From Glycomyces arizonensis DSM 44726 (GTDB lineage Bacteria > Actinomycetota > Actinomycetes > Mycobacteriales > Micromonosporaceae), in the NCBI RefSeq assembly GCF_000482705.1, contig NZ_AXWO01000001.1, positions 496,001-560,000 of the forward strand: a DNA stretch of 64,000 nt, in the 5' to 3' direction. The translations under genes and the position numbers were made by a program. Positions 1 to 8,184 of this stretch are shown here, in pieces. The notes under the pieces were generated by a model. The model saw only the letters and a program-made list of their open reading frames with translations. It made no database searches and had not been told where the DNA came from. Position 1 is the first letter of the stretch. Each line of letters starts with the position of its first letter.

Positions 1-39
1 GTCTCGTTCAGAGTGCAAGCGAACAGACAGGAGAGGGAC

Positions 40-1233
40 ATGCAGCACCGCATCATCGTCCTCGGGGCCGGATACGGCGGGACCTATGTCGCCGGATGCC
101 TCGCCCGCCGACTCCACCCGGCCGACTTCGAGATCACCGTCGTCAACGCCGAGCCCGACTTCGTCGAACGGCTCCGACTGCACCAGCTCGCCGCCGGGCA
201 GGACCTGCCCCGCCGCGACCTGGCGGCGATCTTCGCCGGCACCGGCGTCCGGCTGCGGCTGGCGCGCGTCACCGCCGTCGACGCCGACCGCCGGACCGTC
301 ACCGTCGACGACGGCAGCGGCGCCGACCGGCTCGAATACGACACCCTCGTCTACACGCTCGGCAGCACCATCGCCGAGCACGGCGTCCCGGGCGTGGCCG
401 AGCACGCCTTCCACATCGCCGGGCGCCCGGCGGCGCTGCGTCTGCGCGCCCGCCTGGACGAGCTGGACGGCGCGGGGTCGGTGCTGGTCGTCGGCGGCAA
501 CCTGACCGCGATCGAGGGCGCCACCGAACTCGCCGAGTCCCGGCCCGGGCTCCGGATCGCCCTCGCCACCGAAGGCGAGCTGGGCGGCTGGCTGGCCCCC
601 AAGGCCCGCCGCCACCTGCTGGGGGCCTTCGACCGGCTCGGCATCGCGGTCCACGAGCACACGCCCATCGCTCAGGTCACCGCGGCGGGCGCCGTCGCCG
701 CCGACGGCACCGCCTTCGACGCCGACGCGACCGTGTGGGCGGCGGGCTTCGCCGCCCATCCCATCGCCGCCGCCAGCGGCCTCGCCGTCGGCGGCGACGG
801 CCGGATCACGGTCGACAAGTCGATGCGGTCGGTCTCCCATCCGGAGGTCTACGCCGCCGGGGACAGCGTCCACGCCGTCGCCGAGAACGGTCTGCCGCTG
901 CCGATGAGCTGCGCTTCGGCGGGGTTCACCGGCAAGCAGGCGATGGCCGCGATCATCAGGGAGCTGACCGGCCGCAACGCCGCGGGTTCGCCGATGGTGT
1001 ACTACGGCAACCACATCAGCCTCGGACGCAAGGACGCGATCCTCCAAGTGGTCGACGGTGACGCGCGGTCGAAGTCCTGGGCCGTCGTGGGCGGCCGGAC
1101 GGCCGCGCGCGTCAAGAACGGGATCCTCAAGGGCGCCGCGTGGAGCGTCGCCCACCCGACCTTCGGCATGCCGGCCCGCAGGCACCGCCGGTCGGCCGCG
1201 GCCGACCGCTCCGCCGAGGCCGCCACCGCCTAG
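40..1233 (+). CDS. NDH-2-like FAD/NAD(P)-dependent oxidoreductase
   Basis: The protein (about 397 aa) has two dinucleotide-binding motifs, GAGYGG at residues 9-14 for FAD and a VVGGNLTAIEGA segment near residue 150 for NAD(P)H, plus the FAD-closing motif YAAGDS near residue 275. This is the layout of type II NADH dehydrogenase and related disulfide-reductase-fold flavoproteins. The ATG at 40 is chosen because AGGAG lies 8 nt upstream; an in-frame GTG at 13 is possible. It ends 10 bp before an ECF41-type sigma factor, and that sigma group is known to sit beside oxidoreductases, carboxymuconolactone decarboxylases or epimerases, so the two probably form a functional pair. The electron acceptor is unknown. 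Confidence 0.85.
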   Translation: MQHRIIVLGAGYGGTYVAGCLARRLHPADFEITVVNAEPDFVERLRLHQLAAGQDLPRRDLAAIFAGTGVRLRLARVTAVDADRRTVTVDDGSGADRLEYDTLVYTLGSTIAEHGVPGVAEHAFHIAGRPAALRLRARLDELDGAGSVLVVGGNLTAIEGATELAESRPGLRIALATEGELGGWLAPKARRHLLGAFDRLGIAVHEHTPIAQVTAAGAVAADGTAFDADATVWAAGFAAHPIAAASGLAVGGDGRITVDKSMRSVSHPEVYAAGDSVHAVAENGLPLPMSCASAGFTGKQAMAAIIRELTGRNAAGSPMVYYGNHISLGRKDAILQVVDGDARSKSWAVVGGRTAARVKNGILKGAAWSVAHPTFGMPARRHRRSAAADRSAEAATA

Positions 1234-1243
1234 CATCGCCCGC

Positions 1244-2224
1244 ATGGACACGGCCACCGTCGAGCGTTTCGAGGCCAACCGGGACCGGTTGGCCTCGCTG
1301 GCGTACCGCCTGCTCGGCTCGGCCGCCGACGCCGAGGACGTCGTGCAGGACGCGTTCCTGCGCTGGCAGGCGGCCGAGGTCGGGCGCATCGAGGTGCCCG
1401 AGGCGTGGCTGACCAAGGTCGTCGCCAACCTCTCGCTCGACCGGCTCCGCTCGGCGCAGGCTCGGCGCGAGCGCGCGGTCGGCGACTGGCTGCCCGAGCC
1501 GCTGCTGGAGGGCGACCCGATGCTCGGTCCGGCCGACACCGCCGAGCAGCGTGAGTCGGTGACGCTGGCGGTGCTGACGCTCATGGAGCGCCTCTCGCCG
1601 GTGGAGCGGGCCGTCTACGTCCTTCGCGAGGCGTTCTCGCACTCGCACGCCGAGATCGCCGAGATCCTCGACATCACCGAGTCGGCGAGCCAGCAGCACG
1701 CCCACCGGGCCCGGCGCCGCATCACTTATGAGCACCGTTCTTATGGGCACCGTGCCGCCGGGCGCGGCGCCGGCGCGACCGACCGCGCCTCGGCGCGCCG
1801 CATCGTCGAGGCGTTCGTCGACGCCGCCGCCTCGGGCCGCACCGAGCGGCTGGTGGCGCTGCTGACCGACGACGCGACCGCGATCACCGACGGCGCCGGG
1901 CTGTCGGAGAAGCTGGTGCGGCTCGCCGCCCCCGAGCGGATCGCCGCCGCGCTGCGCGGCGCCTTCAAGCCGACTCCGGCGAAGCTGCGGCTGGTCGGCG
2001 GCGCTCCGGCCCTCCACGCCGCCGTGGTCAACGGCGAGCCCGCCGTGGTCGCCGTCCTCGACGGCCGGGTGGTGGGCATGGTGGTCCTGGAGGTGCGCGG
2101 CGACAGGATCGCGGTCGTGCACGGCCTGGCCTCCAAGTCCAGGCTCGGTCGCGTCGACGAGGCGTGGGGGCGAAGCGAGCACGGCGAGCCGCTCATCGAG
2201 TCGTGGGGGCCCGCGGAAGCATAG
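1244..2224 (+). CDS. ECF41-type sigma factor with C-terminal SnoaL-like domain (SigJ-like)
   Basis: 326 aa. Region 2 spans about residues 10-72 (RLLGSAADAEDVVQDAF) and region 4 about 108-165; residues about 185-305 form a SnoaL/NTF2-like extension. The WLPEP motif at 82-86, between the sigma domains, is a hallmark of the ECF41 group. The usual C-terminal DGGGK and NPDKL motifs appear as variants (DGAG at 216-219, SKSRL near 297-301). In ECF41 proteins the extension acts as a built-in regulator in place of a separate anti-sigma factor (known for the family). The start is ATG 1244; TAGCAT lies 7 nt upstream and could be a -10 for a leaderless transcript. The signal is unknown. Confidence 0.9.
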   Translation: MDTATVERFEANRDRLASLAYRLLGSAADAEDVVQDAFLRWQAAEVGRIEVPEAWLTKVVANLSLDRLRSAQARRERAVGDWLPEPLLEGDPMLGPADTAEQRESVTLAVLTLMERLSPVERAVYVLREAFSHSHAEIAEILDITESASQQHAHRARRRITYEHRSYGHRAAGRGAGATDRASARRIVEAFVDAAASGRTERLVALLTDDATAITDGAGLSEKLVRLAAPERIAAALRGAFKPTPAKLRLVGGAPALHAAVVNGEPAVVAVLDGRVVGMVVLEVRGDRIAVVHGLASKSRLGRVDEAWGRSEHGEPLIESWGPAEA

Positions 2225-2235
2225 TTTGCCGCCCG

Positions 2236-2408
2236 CGACGGGCACATGGCTTGCCGCCGCGCAGCGGCGACTGGTTCGGGTGGGGGTGGGCGACGGGCAC
2301 ATGGCTTGCCGCCGCGCAGCGGCGACTGGTTCGGGTGGAGGTGGGCGACGGGCACATGGCTTGCCGCCGCGCAGCGGCGACTGGTTCGGGTGGAGGTGGG
2401 CGACGGGC
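2236..2408. repeat. Tandem repeat, 3 x 55 bp plus partial unit
   Basis: Three nearly identical 55-bp units start at 2236, 2291 and 2346, and a fourth stops after about 8 bp at 2401. Each holds the self-complementary core CCGCCGCGCAGCGGCG followed by ACTGGTTCGGGTGG. Units 2 and 3 differ from unit 1 by about one base (gggggtggg versus gaggtggg). The array fills the gap between the sigma factor stop and the stop of the convergent LysE gene. Reading frames through it are low-complexity and not credible as proteins. A diverged copy lies at about 14288-14332. Confidence 0.95.
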
Positions 2409-2419
2409 GGGCCCCCCCT

Positions 2420-3037
2420 CTAGTTGGAAGCCACCCGCAGGCCCAACGCCACCATGATGCCGCCGGTGATCCCGTTGAGCCACGCGCGCACCCTCGGCCG
2501 GGTGAGGAACCGGCGCATGAGGCCGACGAGGTTGGCCAGCACCAGGAACCACAGCCCGTTCGCGGCCATCGCCACCGCCGCCAGCTCCCCCACGTACGCC
2601 CAGTGCGCGCCGCCGCCGATGAACTGCGGCATCAGCGCCGTGAAGAACACGGCCGCCTTCGGGTTGAGCAGGTTGCACAGCAGCCCCGAGCGGAACGCCG
2701 CCCACCGGCTCATCCGCCGCTCCAGGTCGACCTCGACGACCGGTTTCGAGCGGTCCTTGAAGGCCGCGATGATCGAGCGCACGCCGAGGTAGACGAGGTA
2801 GGCGGCACCGGCGATCTTAACGATCGTGAACGCCGCGGCCGAGGCGGCGAGCAGCGCCGCCAGTCCGGCGGCGGTGGCCACCACCCAGACGCTGACGCCC
2901 AGCGCGATGCCCAGAGCCGTCCACATCCCGCTCGCCCGGCCGCTGAGCATGGCGTTGCGCGTCACCATGACGAAGTCGGGGCCGGGCACGATCGAGGCCA
3001 CCAGGATCGCGGTGGCGAACACCAGCAGTACGGTCAT
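2420..3037 (-). CDS. LysE/RhtB family amino-acid exporter
   Basis: 205 aa with about six hydrophobic segments. The N-terminal PGPDF motif (residues 18-22) and the following VTRNAMLSGRASGMWTALG segment are typical of LysE/RhtB exporters, which remove amino acids or related metabolites from the cytoplasm. Length is normal for the family. The ATG at 3037 is the first in-frame start. It is 55 bp downstream of an MFS gene on the same strand, so the two exporters may be co-transcribed. Substrate cannot be told from sequence. Confidence 0.88.
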   Translation of the reverse strand: MTVLLVFATAILVASIVPGPDFVMVTRNAMLSGRASGMWTALGIALGVSVWVVATAAGLAALLAASAAAFTIVKIAGAAYLVYLGVRSIIAAFKDRSKPVVEVDLERRMSRWAAFRSGLLCNLLNPKAAVFFTALMPQFIGGGAHWAYVGELAAVAMAANGLWFLVLANLVGLMRRFLTRPRVRAWLNGITGGIMVALGLRVASN

Positions 3038-3092
3038 CGGCCCTTCCCTCCGTCGGCGCTGGGCCTATTCTTCCACCGCTCGGCGGCGGCGC

Positions 3093-4277
3093 CTAGCGGC
3101 GGCGGGCGAGCAGCGCGACCGGCACGAGCAGGAGCGCCCCGATCCACAGCACGGCCCGCGCGGCCGAGGCGTCGACGACCAGGCCGCCCGCGAAGGAGCC
3201 CGCCGCGATCGACAGGTTGAACATCATCGTGTTCAGCGAGGTCGCGGCCTCGGCTTCATCGGGGGCGGCCCGCAGGTACCAGGTCTGGACGGCCGGGGAG
3301 ACCAGGCCGTAGCCCGCGCCCCACAGGACCAGGACGGCCGCGGCGGAGAACACGTCGCCCACGGCCAGGGCCATGAGCGCCATGGCCAGGGACATCGCGG
3401 CGGCGAGGGCGACGAGCGTCGCCCGCAACCGGGTGCCGATGAGCGCGCCGGAGGCGGCCGTGGCGCCGAGCGCGGCCGCGCCGAAGGCCATGAGCAGGCC
3501 GCTGACGGCGCCGCCCGCGATGCCGCTCGCCTCCAGGATCTCCCTGACGTAGGTGTAGGCGACGAAGTGGCCGGCGACGATGAGGAACGTCAGTGCCAGG
3601 CCGGTCCGCACGCCCGCGTTGGCCCGCGCCATGCGCGCGAGCGAGGCGAAGCGGACGGCGCCGGTCGAAGGCAGCTTCGGGACCAGGGCGGCGATCGCGG
3701 CGAAGGCGGCCAGGCTCAGGCCGCCGAGGACGGCGAGCGCGGCCCGCCATCCGAGGTGGCCGCCGATGAACGTGCCCGCCGGGACGCCGAGGACGGTCGC
3801 GGCGCCGATGCCGCCGTAGACGGCGGCGGTGGCCCTCGGCACGGCCGAGGCGGGCACCAGGCGCAGGGCGATGCCTCCGGCGACCGACCAGAACGCGCCG
3901 ATGCTGAGGCCCACGAGGACGCGGGCGGCGAGCATGAGGCCGAAGCCGGTGGCCAGTGCGGCGCCGAAGTTCGCGGCGGCCACGAGCGCGGCGAGGCCGA
4001 GCAGGACGCGGCGGCGGTCGGCGCGGCCGGTCAGGACGGTGCTCACCGGCGCGGCGACGGCGGCCACCAATCCGGGGACGGCGACCATGAGCCCGGCGGT
4101 GCCGGTGCTGACGCCCAGTTCGGCGCCGATGGGCGTGAGCAGGCCCACCGGGAGCATCTCGGCGGTCATGACGGTGAAGACGCCGAGGGCGACGGCGGCC
4201 ACGGACAGCCACTGCCTGAGGGTGGGCCGCTCCACGGCGGCGGAGGAGACGGGCTGGACCCGTTCGAGGGTGGTCAC
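3093..4277 (-). CDS. MFS transporter, DHA1-type drug/sugar efflux family
   Basis: 394 aa with twelve predicted membrane segments. The loop after TM2 reads TGRADRRRVLLG, the MFS motif A region, and the N-terminal part resembles AraJ/YdhP-type proton-coupled efflux proteins. Length is normal for DHA1 members. It is followed on the same strand by a LysE-type exporter and is divergent from a CDF metal transporter. Substrate unknown. Confidence 0.85.
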   Translation of the reverse strand: MTTLERVQPVSSAAVERPTLRQWLSVAAVALGVFTVMTAEMLPVGLLTPIGAELGVSTGTAGLMVAVPGLVAAVAAPVSTVLTGRADRRRVLLGLAALVAAANFGAALATGFGLMLAARVLVGLSIGAFWSVAGGIALRLVPASAVPRATAAVYGGIGAATVLGVPAGTFIGGHLGWRAALAVLGGLSLAAFAAIAALVPKLPSTGAVRFASLARMARANAGVRTGLALTFLIVAGHFVAYTYVREILEASGIAGGAVSGLLMAFGAAALGATAASGALIGTRLRATLVALAAAMSLAMALMALAVGDVFSAAAVLVLWGAGYGLVSPAVQTWYLRAAPDEAEAATSLNTMMFNLSIAAGSFAGGLVVDASAARAVLWIGALLLVPVALLARRR

Positions 4278-4633
4278 GGCACGGCCTTTCGGTGTCGGTT
4301 CTCGGCACGACCCGGCTGGGTCTCATATGCCGGAACCGGTCCACCACTCGGTCCGTGCGGTGGCGACGCGGGCGGGGGTCTGCGCAGGGGCCGGGCTCCT
4401 CGATCGGGGGCCGGCCGGGGCGGGTGCCCCTTGGCGGTGCGCAGTGCCCGCACCCTGTCCGGACGCTCGGCGTCCGGGGCGTGGCCACTGGCTCAAGGTT
4501 AGCATCGCGGGGCGGCGGCGAGGCCGCTCGCGCGTCCCGCCAGGCGGCGCGGCGCCGACTGTCGTGGTGTCTGTTGCCATGCCATGACACACTCGTTCTG
4601 CGCGCACCCCCGGACGGAAGGAATGACGGGCAC
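4278..4633. other. Divergent intergenic region (MFS / CDF)
   Basis: 356 bp, GC-rich, separating the divergent MFS and CDF genes. No coding frame here has a recognisable product. It holds several short hairpins, including GTGTC...GACAC (4567-4590) and GGACG...CGTCC near 4470, and an AAGGTTAGCAT string near 4495 that resembles half of an iron box. Metal-regulated CDF genes are sometimes preceded by operators or riboswitches, but I could not match any known class. Confidence 0.5.
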
Positions 4634-5554
4634 ATGTCAGCAGAAGGCGGTACCAAGGCGGTCGTCGCGGCCCTGCTAGCGAACACGGGCATCGCGATCA
4701 GCAAGTTCGTCGCGGCCGGCATCACCGGATCCGGCTCCATGCTGGCCGAGGGCGTCCACTCGGTGGCCGACGCCTCCAACCAGGGGCTGCTGCTGCTCGG
4801 CGGCAAACGCGCCAAGCGGGCCGCGAGCCCGGCCCACCCGTTCGGGTACGGGCGCGAGCGGTACATCTACGCGTTCATCGTCGCGATCGTGCTGTTCAGC
4901 GTCGGCGGCCTGTACGCGCTCTACGAGGGCTACCACAAGATCACGAACCCGCACGAGCTGTCGAACGAGCTGGTCGCGATCGTCGTGCTCGTGATCGCGA
5001 TCGTCTTGGAGTCGTTCTCGCTGCGCACGGCCGTCAAGGAGTCGAACACGCTGCGCGGGCGCAAGTCGTGGGTCAAGTTCGTGCGCGGGGCGAAGTCCCC
5101 CGAGCTGCCGGTGGTGCTGCTCGAGGACGTCGGCGCGCTCATCGGCCTGGTCGCGGCCCTGCTCGGCGTCGGGCTGGCCGTCATCACCGGCAACCCGCTC
5201 TTCGACGCGCTCGGCACGGTCGTCATCGGCCTGCTGCTGGTGACCATCGCGGTGGTGCTGGCCATCGAGATCAAGAGCCTGCTCATCGGCGAGTCCGCCT
5301 CGCTGGAGCACATCGCCGCGATCGAGGAGGCGATCCTCGCGGGCGGTGACATCACCGACATCATCCACCTCAAGACGCTGCACATCGGCCCGGACGAGCT
5401 GCTGGTGGCCGCCAAGATCGGCATCCAAAACTCCGAGACGGGCGAGGAGATCGCCGCGGAGATCAACGCCGCCGAGGCGCGCGTGCGCGAGGCGGTGCCG
5501 ATCGCGACGGCGATCTACCTGGAGCCGGACCTGCGCCGCGTGGCCGCCGCGTAG
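4634..5554 (+). CDS. Cation diffusion facilitator (CDF) family transporter, ZnT9-like subgroup
   Basis: 306 aa. TM2 carries the metal-site motif HSVAD (about 42-46); in TM5 the second site reads LLEDVGAL, with E-D in place of the usual HxxxD, as in the SLC30A9/ZnT9-like branch. The short C-terminal domain (about 220-306) has the CDF ferredoxin-like pattern. CDF proteins export divalent cations (Zn, Mn, Fe, Co) by proton exchange. The ATG at 4634 is chosen because homology begins there; in-frame upstream sequence is low-complexity. Metal specificity is uncertain because of the altered TM5 site. Confidence 0.88.
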   Translation: MSAEGGTKAVVAALLANTGIAISKFVAAGITGSGSMLAEGVHSVADASNQGLLLLGGKRAKRAASPAHPFGYGRERYIYAFIVAIVLFSVGGLYALYEGYHKITNPHELSNELVAIVVLVIAIVLESFSLRTAVKESNTLRGRKSWVKFVRGAKSPELPVVLLEDVGALIGLVAALLGVGLAVITGNPLFDALGTVVIGLLLVTIAVVLAIEIKSLLIGESASLEHIAAIEEAILAGGDITDIIHLKTLHIGPDELLVAAKIGIQNSETGEEIAAEINAAEARVREAVPIATAIYLEPDLRRVAAA

Positions 5555-5575
5555 GGCCTGTGTCAAGCTCGTCGC

Positions 5576-5842
5576 ATGGCGAAACTGGTGCTGGACCTGC
5601 ACGACATCTACAACAAGGGCGACCGGATCGACCGCGCGCTGCGGGAGGTGATCGACGAGGCGATCGCGAAGAGGATCGACACGGTCGAGATCATCCCGGG
5701 CAAGGGCTCGGGCCAGCTCAAGAAGAAGGTGCTGCGCTTCCTCGACCAGAAGGACGTCAAGGCGCTGTACCACCGCGTCGACAAGGACTCGAAGAACTTC
5801 GGCCGCCTGTTCGTGCACTTCAAGCACAAGAAGCGTCAGTGA
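5576..5842 (+). CDS. Smr-domain protein (small MutS-related)
   Basis: 88 aa made of a single Smr domain. It has DLH at residues 7-9 and the glycine-rich GKGSGQLKK stretch at 42-50, the two hallmarks of Smr domains, which bind or nick branched nucleic acids or act on RNA in other bacteria. It starts 21 bp after the CDF stop and may be co-transcribed with it. A hairpin terminator follows at 5852. Small free-standing Smr proteins are common in actinomycetes, and their role is not established. Confidence 0.85.
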   Translation: MAKLVLDLHDIYNKGDRIDRALREVIDEAIAKRIDTVEIIPGKGSGQLKKKVLRFLDQKDVKALYHRVDKDSKNFGRLFVHFKHKKRQ

Positions 5843-5851
5843 CGGTGCGCC

Positions 5852-5877
5852 CGGTGCCGCGCCCCCTCGCGGCACCG
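5852..5877. terminator. Bidirectional hairpin terminator
   Basis: CGGTGCCGC and GCGGCACCG form a perfect 9-bp stem with an 8-nt loop. It sits between the convergent Smr and HTH genes. There is no U-run, as is usual in high-GC actinomycetes. Confidence 0.7.
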
Positions 5878-5892
5878 AGGGCTGCCGGGCCG

Positions 5893-6141
5893 CTACTCTT
5901 CGGCGCCGAGCAGTTCGAGCAGGCGCAGCACCGGCACCCGGTAGCTGTGCCCGATCCTGAGGACCTGGACGGGGAAGTCCCCGTCCTTGGCCAGCCGGTA
6001 GGCCACGGTCCGGCCGATCCCGAGGATCTGGGCGGCCGTCTCGACGTTGGTCATCACCCCGAGCGCCTTGACGCGCTCGAGGGTCCAGGTCTCCTCGTCA
6101 ATGGCGACACTCGAAGGTCCCACCTTCACATCCGGTGTCAT
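5893..6141 (-). CDS. Small helix-turn-helix DNA-binding protein (excisionase/MerR-like)
   Basis: 82 aa. Residues about 32-75 (TNVETAAQILGIGRTVAYRL, then GDFPVQVLRIGHSYRVP) form the HTH plus wing typical of excisionase-type or BldC-like DNA-binding proteins. The ATG at 6141 is chosen because AAAGGA lies 7 nt upstream. It is a single-gene unit, convergent with Smr and divergent from the iron-uptake operon. No phage or integrase gene is near, so a host regulator is more likely than a true excisionase. The target is unknown. Confidence 0.75.
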   Translation of the reverse strand: MTPDVKVGPSSVAIDEETWTLERVKALGVMTNVETAAQILGIGRTVAYRLAKDGDFPVQVLRIGHSYRVPVLRLLELLGAEE

Positions 6142-6335
6142 GCTCGTCCTTTCTTCCGCGGCGGTCGGTGGGGCGCGCGAACGCGCCCGCACCGGCACGG
6201 GGTGCGCCGGTGCACCGCCGTCTCGGATAAGTCGACCCCATATGGCACGGCAAGTCCATAGCGCGGCACGGGATTCACCCGCTCGCGTGTCATCTTCGCC
6301 TCCGGGCGTCCACCCCTCTCGACCGCCGGAAGAAT

Positions 6336-6354
6336 GTAGGTTAGCCTTACCTAC
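6336..6354 (+). promoter_or_regulatory. IdeR/DtxR iron box overlapping a leaderless promoter
   Basis: The 19-bp GTAGGTTAGCCTTACCTAC matches the IdeR consensus TWAGGTWAGSCTWACCTWA at 17 of 19 positions. It touches the ATG at 6355. TAGCCT (6342-6347), inside the box, is placed like a -10 hexamer 7 nt before the ATG, and there is no Shine-Dalgarno sequence. Iron-loaded IdeR bound here would cover the promoter, consistent with repression of uptake when iron is plentiful. Confidence 0.9.
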
Positions 6355-7179
6355 ATGTCTGATGACGCCGGTCTGAGCGGCCGCTCCCTGGAACTCGCCT
6401 ACTTCGGCGAGACGGTCGTGCACGGCGCCGACATCGAACTGCGCTGCGGCGAGGTCACCGCGCTCCTCGGCCCCAACGGCAGCGGCAAGTCCACCCTGCT
6501 GCGCTCCCTGGCCCGGCTCCACCGGCCGAGCGCCGGGGAGATCGCCTTCGACGACGGCACGCCCGCCGCCGCCCTGGCCCCCAAGGACTTCGCCCGGCGC
6601 GTCTCCCTGCTCGCCCAGTCCAGGCCCGTCCCCGGCGGCGTCCGCGTCGTCGACGTCGTCGGCTACGGCCGCCACCCCTACCGCGGCCGCTGGCGCTCCG
6701 GCGACGAGGACGGCCCCGCCGCCGTCGAACGCGCCATGGGCATCTGCGGCGTCTCAGGCATGGCCGAGCGCGGCGTCGAGACCCTCTCCGGCGGCGAGCG
6801 CCAGCGGGTCTGGCTCGCCTCCTGCCTCGCCCAGGACACCGGCGTGCTCCTCCTCGACGAGCCCACCACCTACCTCGACCTGCGGTACCAGGTGGAGATC
6901 CTCGACCTCATCCGCGACCTGGCCGACGACCACGGCACCGCCGTCGGCGTCGTCCTCCACGACCTCGACCAGGCCGCCGCCGTCGCCGACCGCGCCGTCC
7001 TGCTCCACGGCGGGCGCGTGGCGGCCTCCGGCACGCCCGCCGAGGTCCTCACCCCCGAGAACCTCACCCCCGCCTACGGCATCGACATCGAAGTCGACAC
7101 CGATCCCGCCACCGGCCTGCTCACGACCCGGCCCATCGGCAAGCACAGCCGGCGGCTCGCGTCCAGCGCCGCCGAATAA
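6355..7179 (+). CDS. Iron-siderophore ABC transporter ATP-binding protein (FepC/FecE-like)
   Basis: 274 aa. Walker A GPNGSGKST is at 39-47, signature LSGGE at 144-148 and Walker B VLLLDEP at 164-170, followed by the D-loop and an H-loop in VVLHDLDQAA. These place it in the FepC/FecE/FhuC ATPase family that powers ferric-siderophore or heme import. It is the first gene of an operon with a lipoprotein receptor and a fused permease, directly under an iron box, which supports iron import. The start lies immediately after the box with no ribosome binding site, so the message is probably leaderless. Confidence 0.93.
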   Translation: MSDDAGLSGRSLELAYFGETVVHGADIELRCGEVTALLGPNGSGKSTLLRSLARLHRPSAGEIAFDDGTPAAALAPKDFARRVSLLAQSRPVPGGVRVVDVVGYGRHPYRGRWRSGDEDGPAAVERAMGICGVSGMAERGVETLSGGERQRVWLASCLAQDTGVLLLDEPTTYLDLRYQVEILDLIRDLADDHGTAVGVVLHDLDQAAAVADRAVLLHGGRVAASGTPAEVLTPENLTPAYGIDIEVDTDPATGLLTTRPIGKHSRRLASSAAE

Positions 7180-7191
7180 CGAAGGAACCCG

Positions 7192-8184
7192 ATGCAGCAC
7201 CACCACCTGCGCGCCGCCGTGCCCGCCTCGCTCGCCGCGGCCGCCCTCCTGGCCACCGCCGCCTGCGGCACCACCGAGGACACCGGCGGCGGCGACGAGA
7301 CCGACGACGCGGCCGGGCCGGTCTCCACCGTGGACGCCCGCGGCGAGACCGTCGAGCTCGACGCCCCCGCCGAGACCGTCGTGACCCTCGAATGGGCCGA
7401 GACCGAGATCGTCGCCAGCCTCGGCACCATGCCCGCGGGCGCGGCCGACCTGGAGGGCTACCAGACGTGGGCGGGCGCGGCCGTGCCGCTCGACGACACC
7501 GTCACCGACGTCGGCACCCGCTCCGAGCCGTCCATCGACGCCATCGCCGGACTGGCTCCCGACCTGGTCGTCATGGAGACCGACGACGAGAAGCTCATCC
7601 CCCAGCTCGAGGAGTTCACCGCCGTCCTGGTCACCCAGGGCTCCGACGCCGCCGACAACATCGGCCGCATGAAGTCCGACGTCACCATGATCGCCGATCT
7701 GCTCGGCAAGGACGACGAGGCCGAGGCGCTCCTGGCCGACTTCGACGCGAAGGTCGAGGAGGTCGCCACCGCGATCGAGGCCGCCGGGACCGCCGACGTG
7801 CCGTACCTGTTCGCCGACGGCTGGGACGACGGCTCGACGATCTCCATCCGGCCCTTCGGCGCCGGGTCCCTGCCCGGCGCGCTCGCCGGGGCCGTCGGAT
7901 TGGCCAACGCCTGGACCGGCGAGACCGACGAGCTGTGGGGCCTGGGCGCCACCGACGTCGAGGGCATGGCCCAGTTCACCGACACCGAGCTCAAGTTCGT
8001 CTACAACAACTCGTTCGACGACGACATCTTCAACGAGAAGCTCATGGGCAACGCCATCTGGGACGACCTGAAGTTCGTCGAGGACGGCGAGATGTACGAG
8101 CTGCCGCACGGCGCCTGGACCTTCGGCGGCCCCCGCTCCTGCGAGCTCTTCCTCGACTTCTACGCCGAGGTCTACGCGAGTTGA
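7192..8184 (+). CDS. Iron-siderophore ABC transporter substrate-binding lipoprotein
   Basis: 330 aa. An N-terminal signal peptide ends at a lipobox-like LATAAC with the lipidated Cys at about residue 25, followed by an acidic linker. The rest fits the FepB/FhuD-type periplasmic-binding fold (VTLEWAETEIVASLG near the N-terminus, and an APDLVVMETDDEKLI segment). The protein should be membrane-anchored outside the cell and capture ferric-siderophore. GAAGGA lies 7 nt before the ATG. It is 12 bp after the ATPase gene and overlaps the permease start. The siderophore bound is unknown. Confidence 0.92.
   Translation: MQHHHLRAAVPASLAAAALLATAACGTTEDTGGGDETDDAAGPVSTVDARGETVELDAPAETVVTLEWAETEIVASLGTMPAGAADLEGYQTWAGAAVPLDDTVTDVGTRSEPSIDAIAGLAPDLVVMETDDEKLIPQLEEFTAVLVTQGSDAADNIGRMKSDVTMIADLLGKDDEAEALLADFDAKVEEVATAIEAAGTADVPYLFADGWDDGSTISIRPFGAGSLPGALAGAVGLANAWTGETDELWGLGATDVEGMAQFTDTELKFVYNNSFDDDIFNEKLMGNAIWDDLKFVEDGEMYELPHGAWTFGGPRSCELFLDFYAEVYAS

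Noticed and set aside
2226..2423. Open frames through the 55-bp repeat
   Set aside because: Low-complexity products made only of repeat units; no start signals.
2826..4502. Very long plus-strand open frame antisense to the MFS gene
   Set aside because: Gly/Arg/Asp-rich shadow frame typical of high-GC antisense; the minus-strand MFS protein is clearly real.
4278..4633. Metal riboswitch upstream of the CDF gene
   Set aside because: Only generic hairpins; no match to NiCo or Mn riboswitch cores.
5893..6141. Excisionase of a mobile element
   Set aside because: No integrase, attachment-site repeats or phage genes nearby; a host HTH regulator is simpler.
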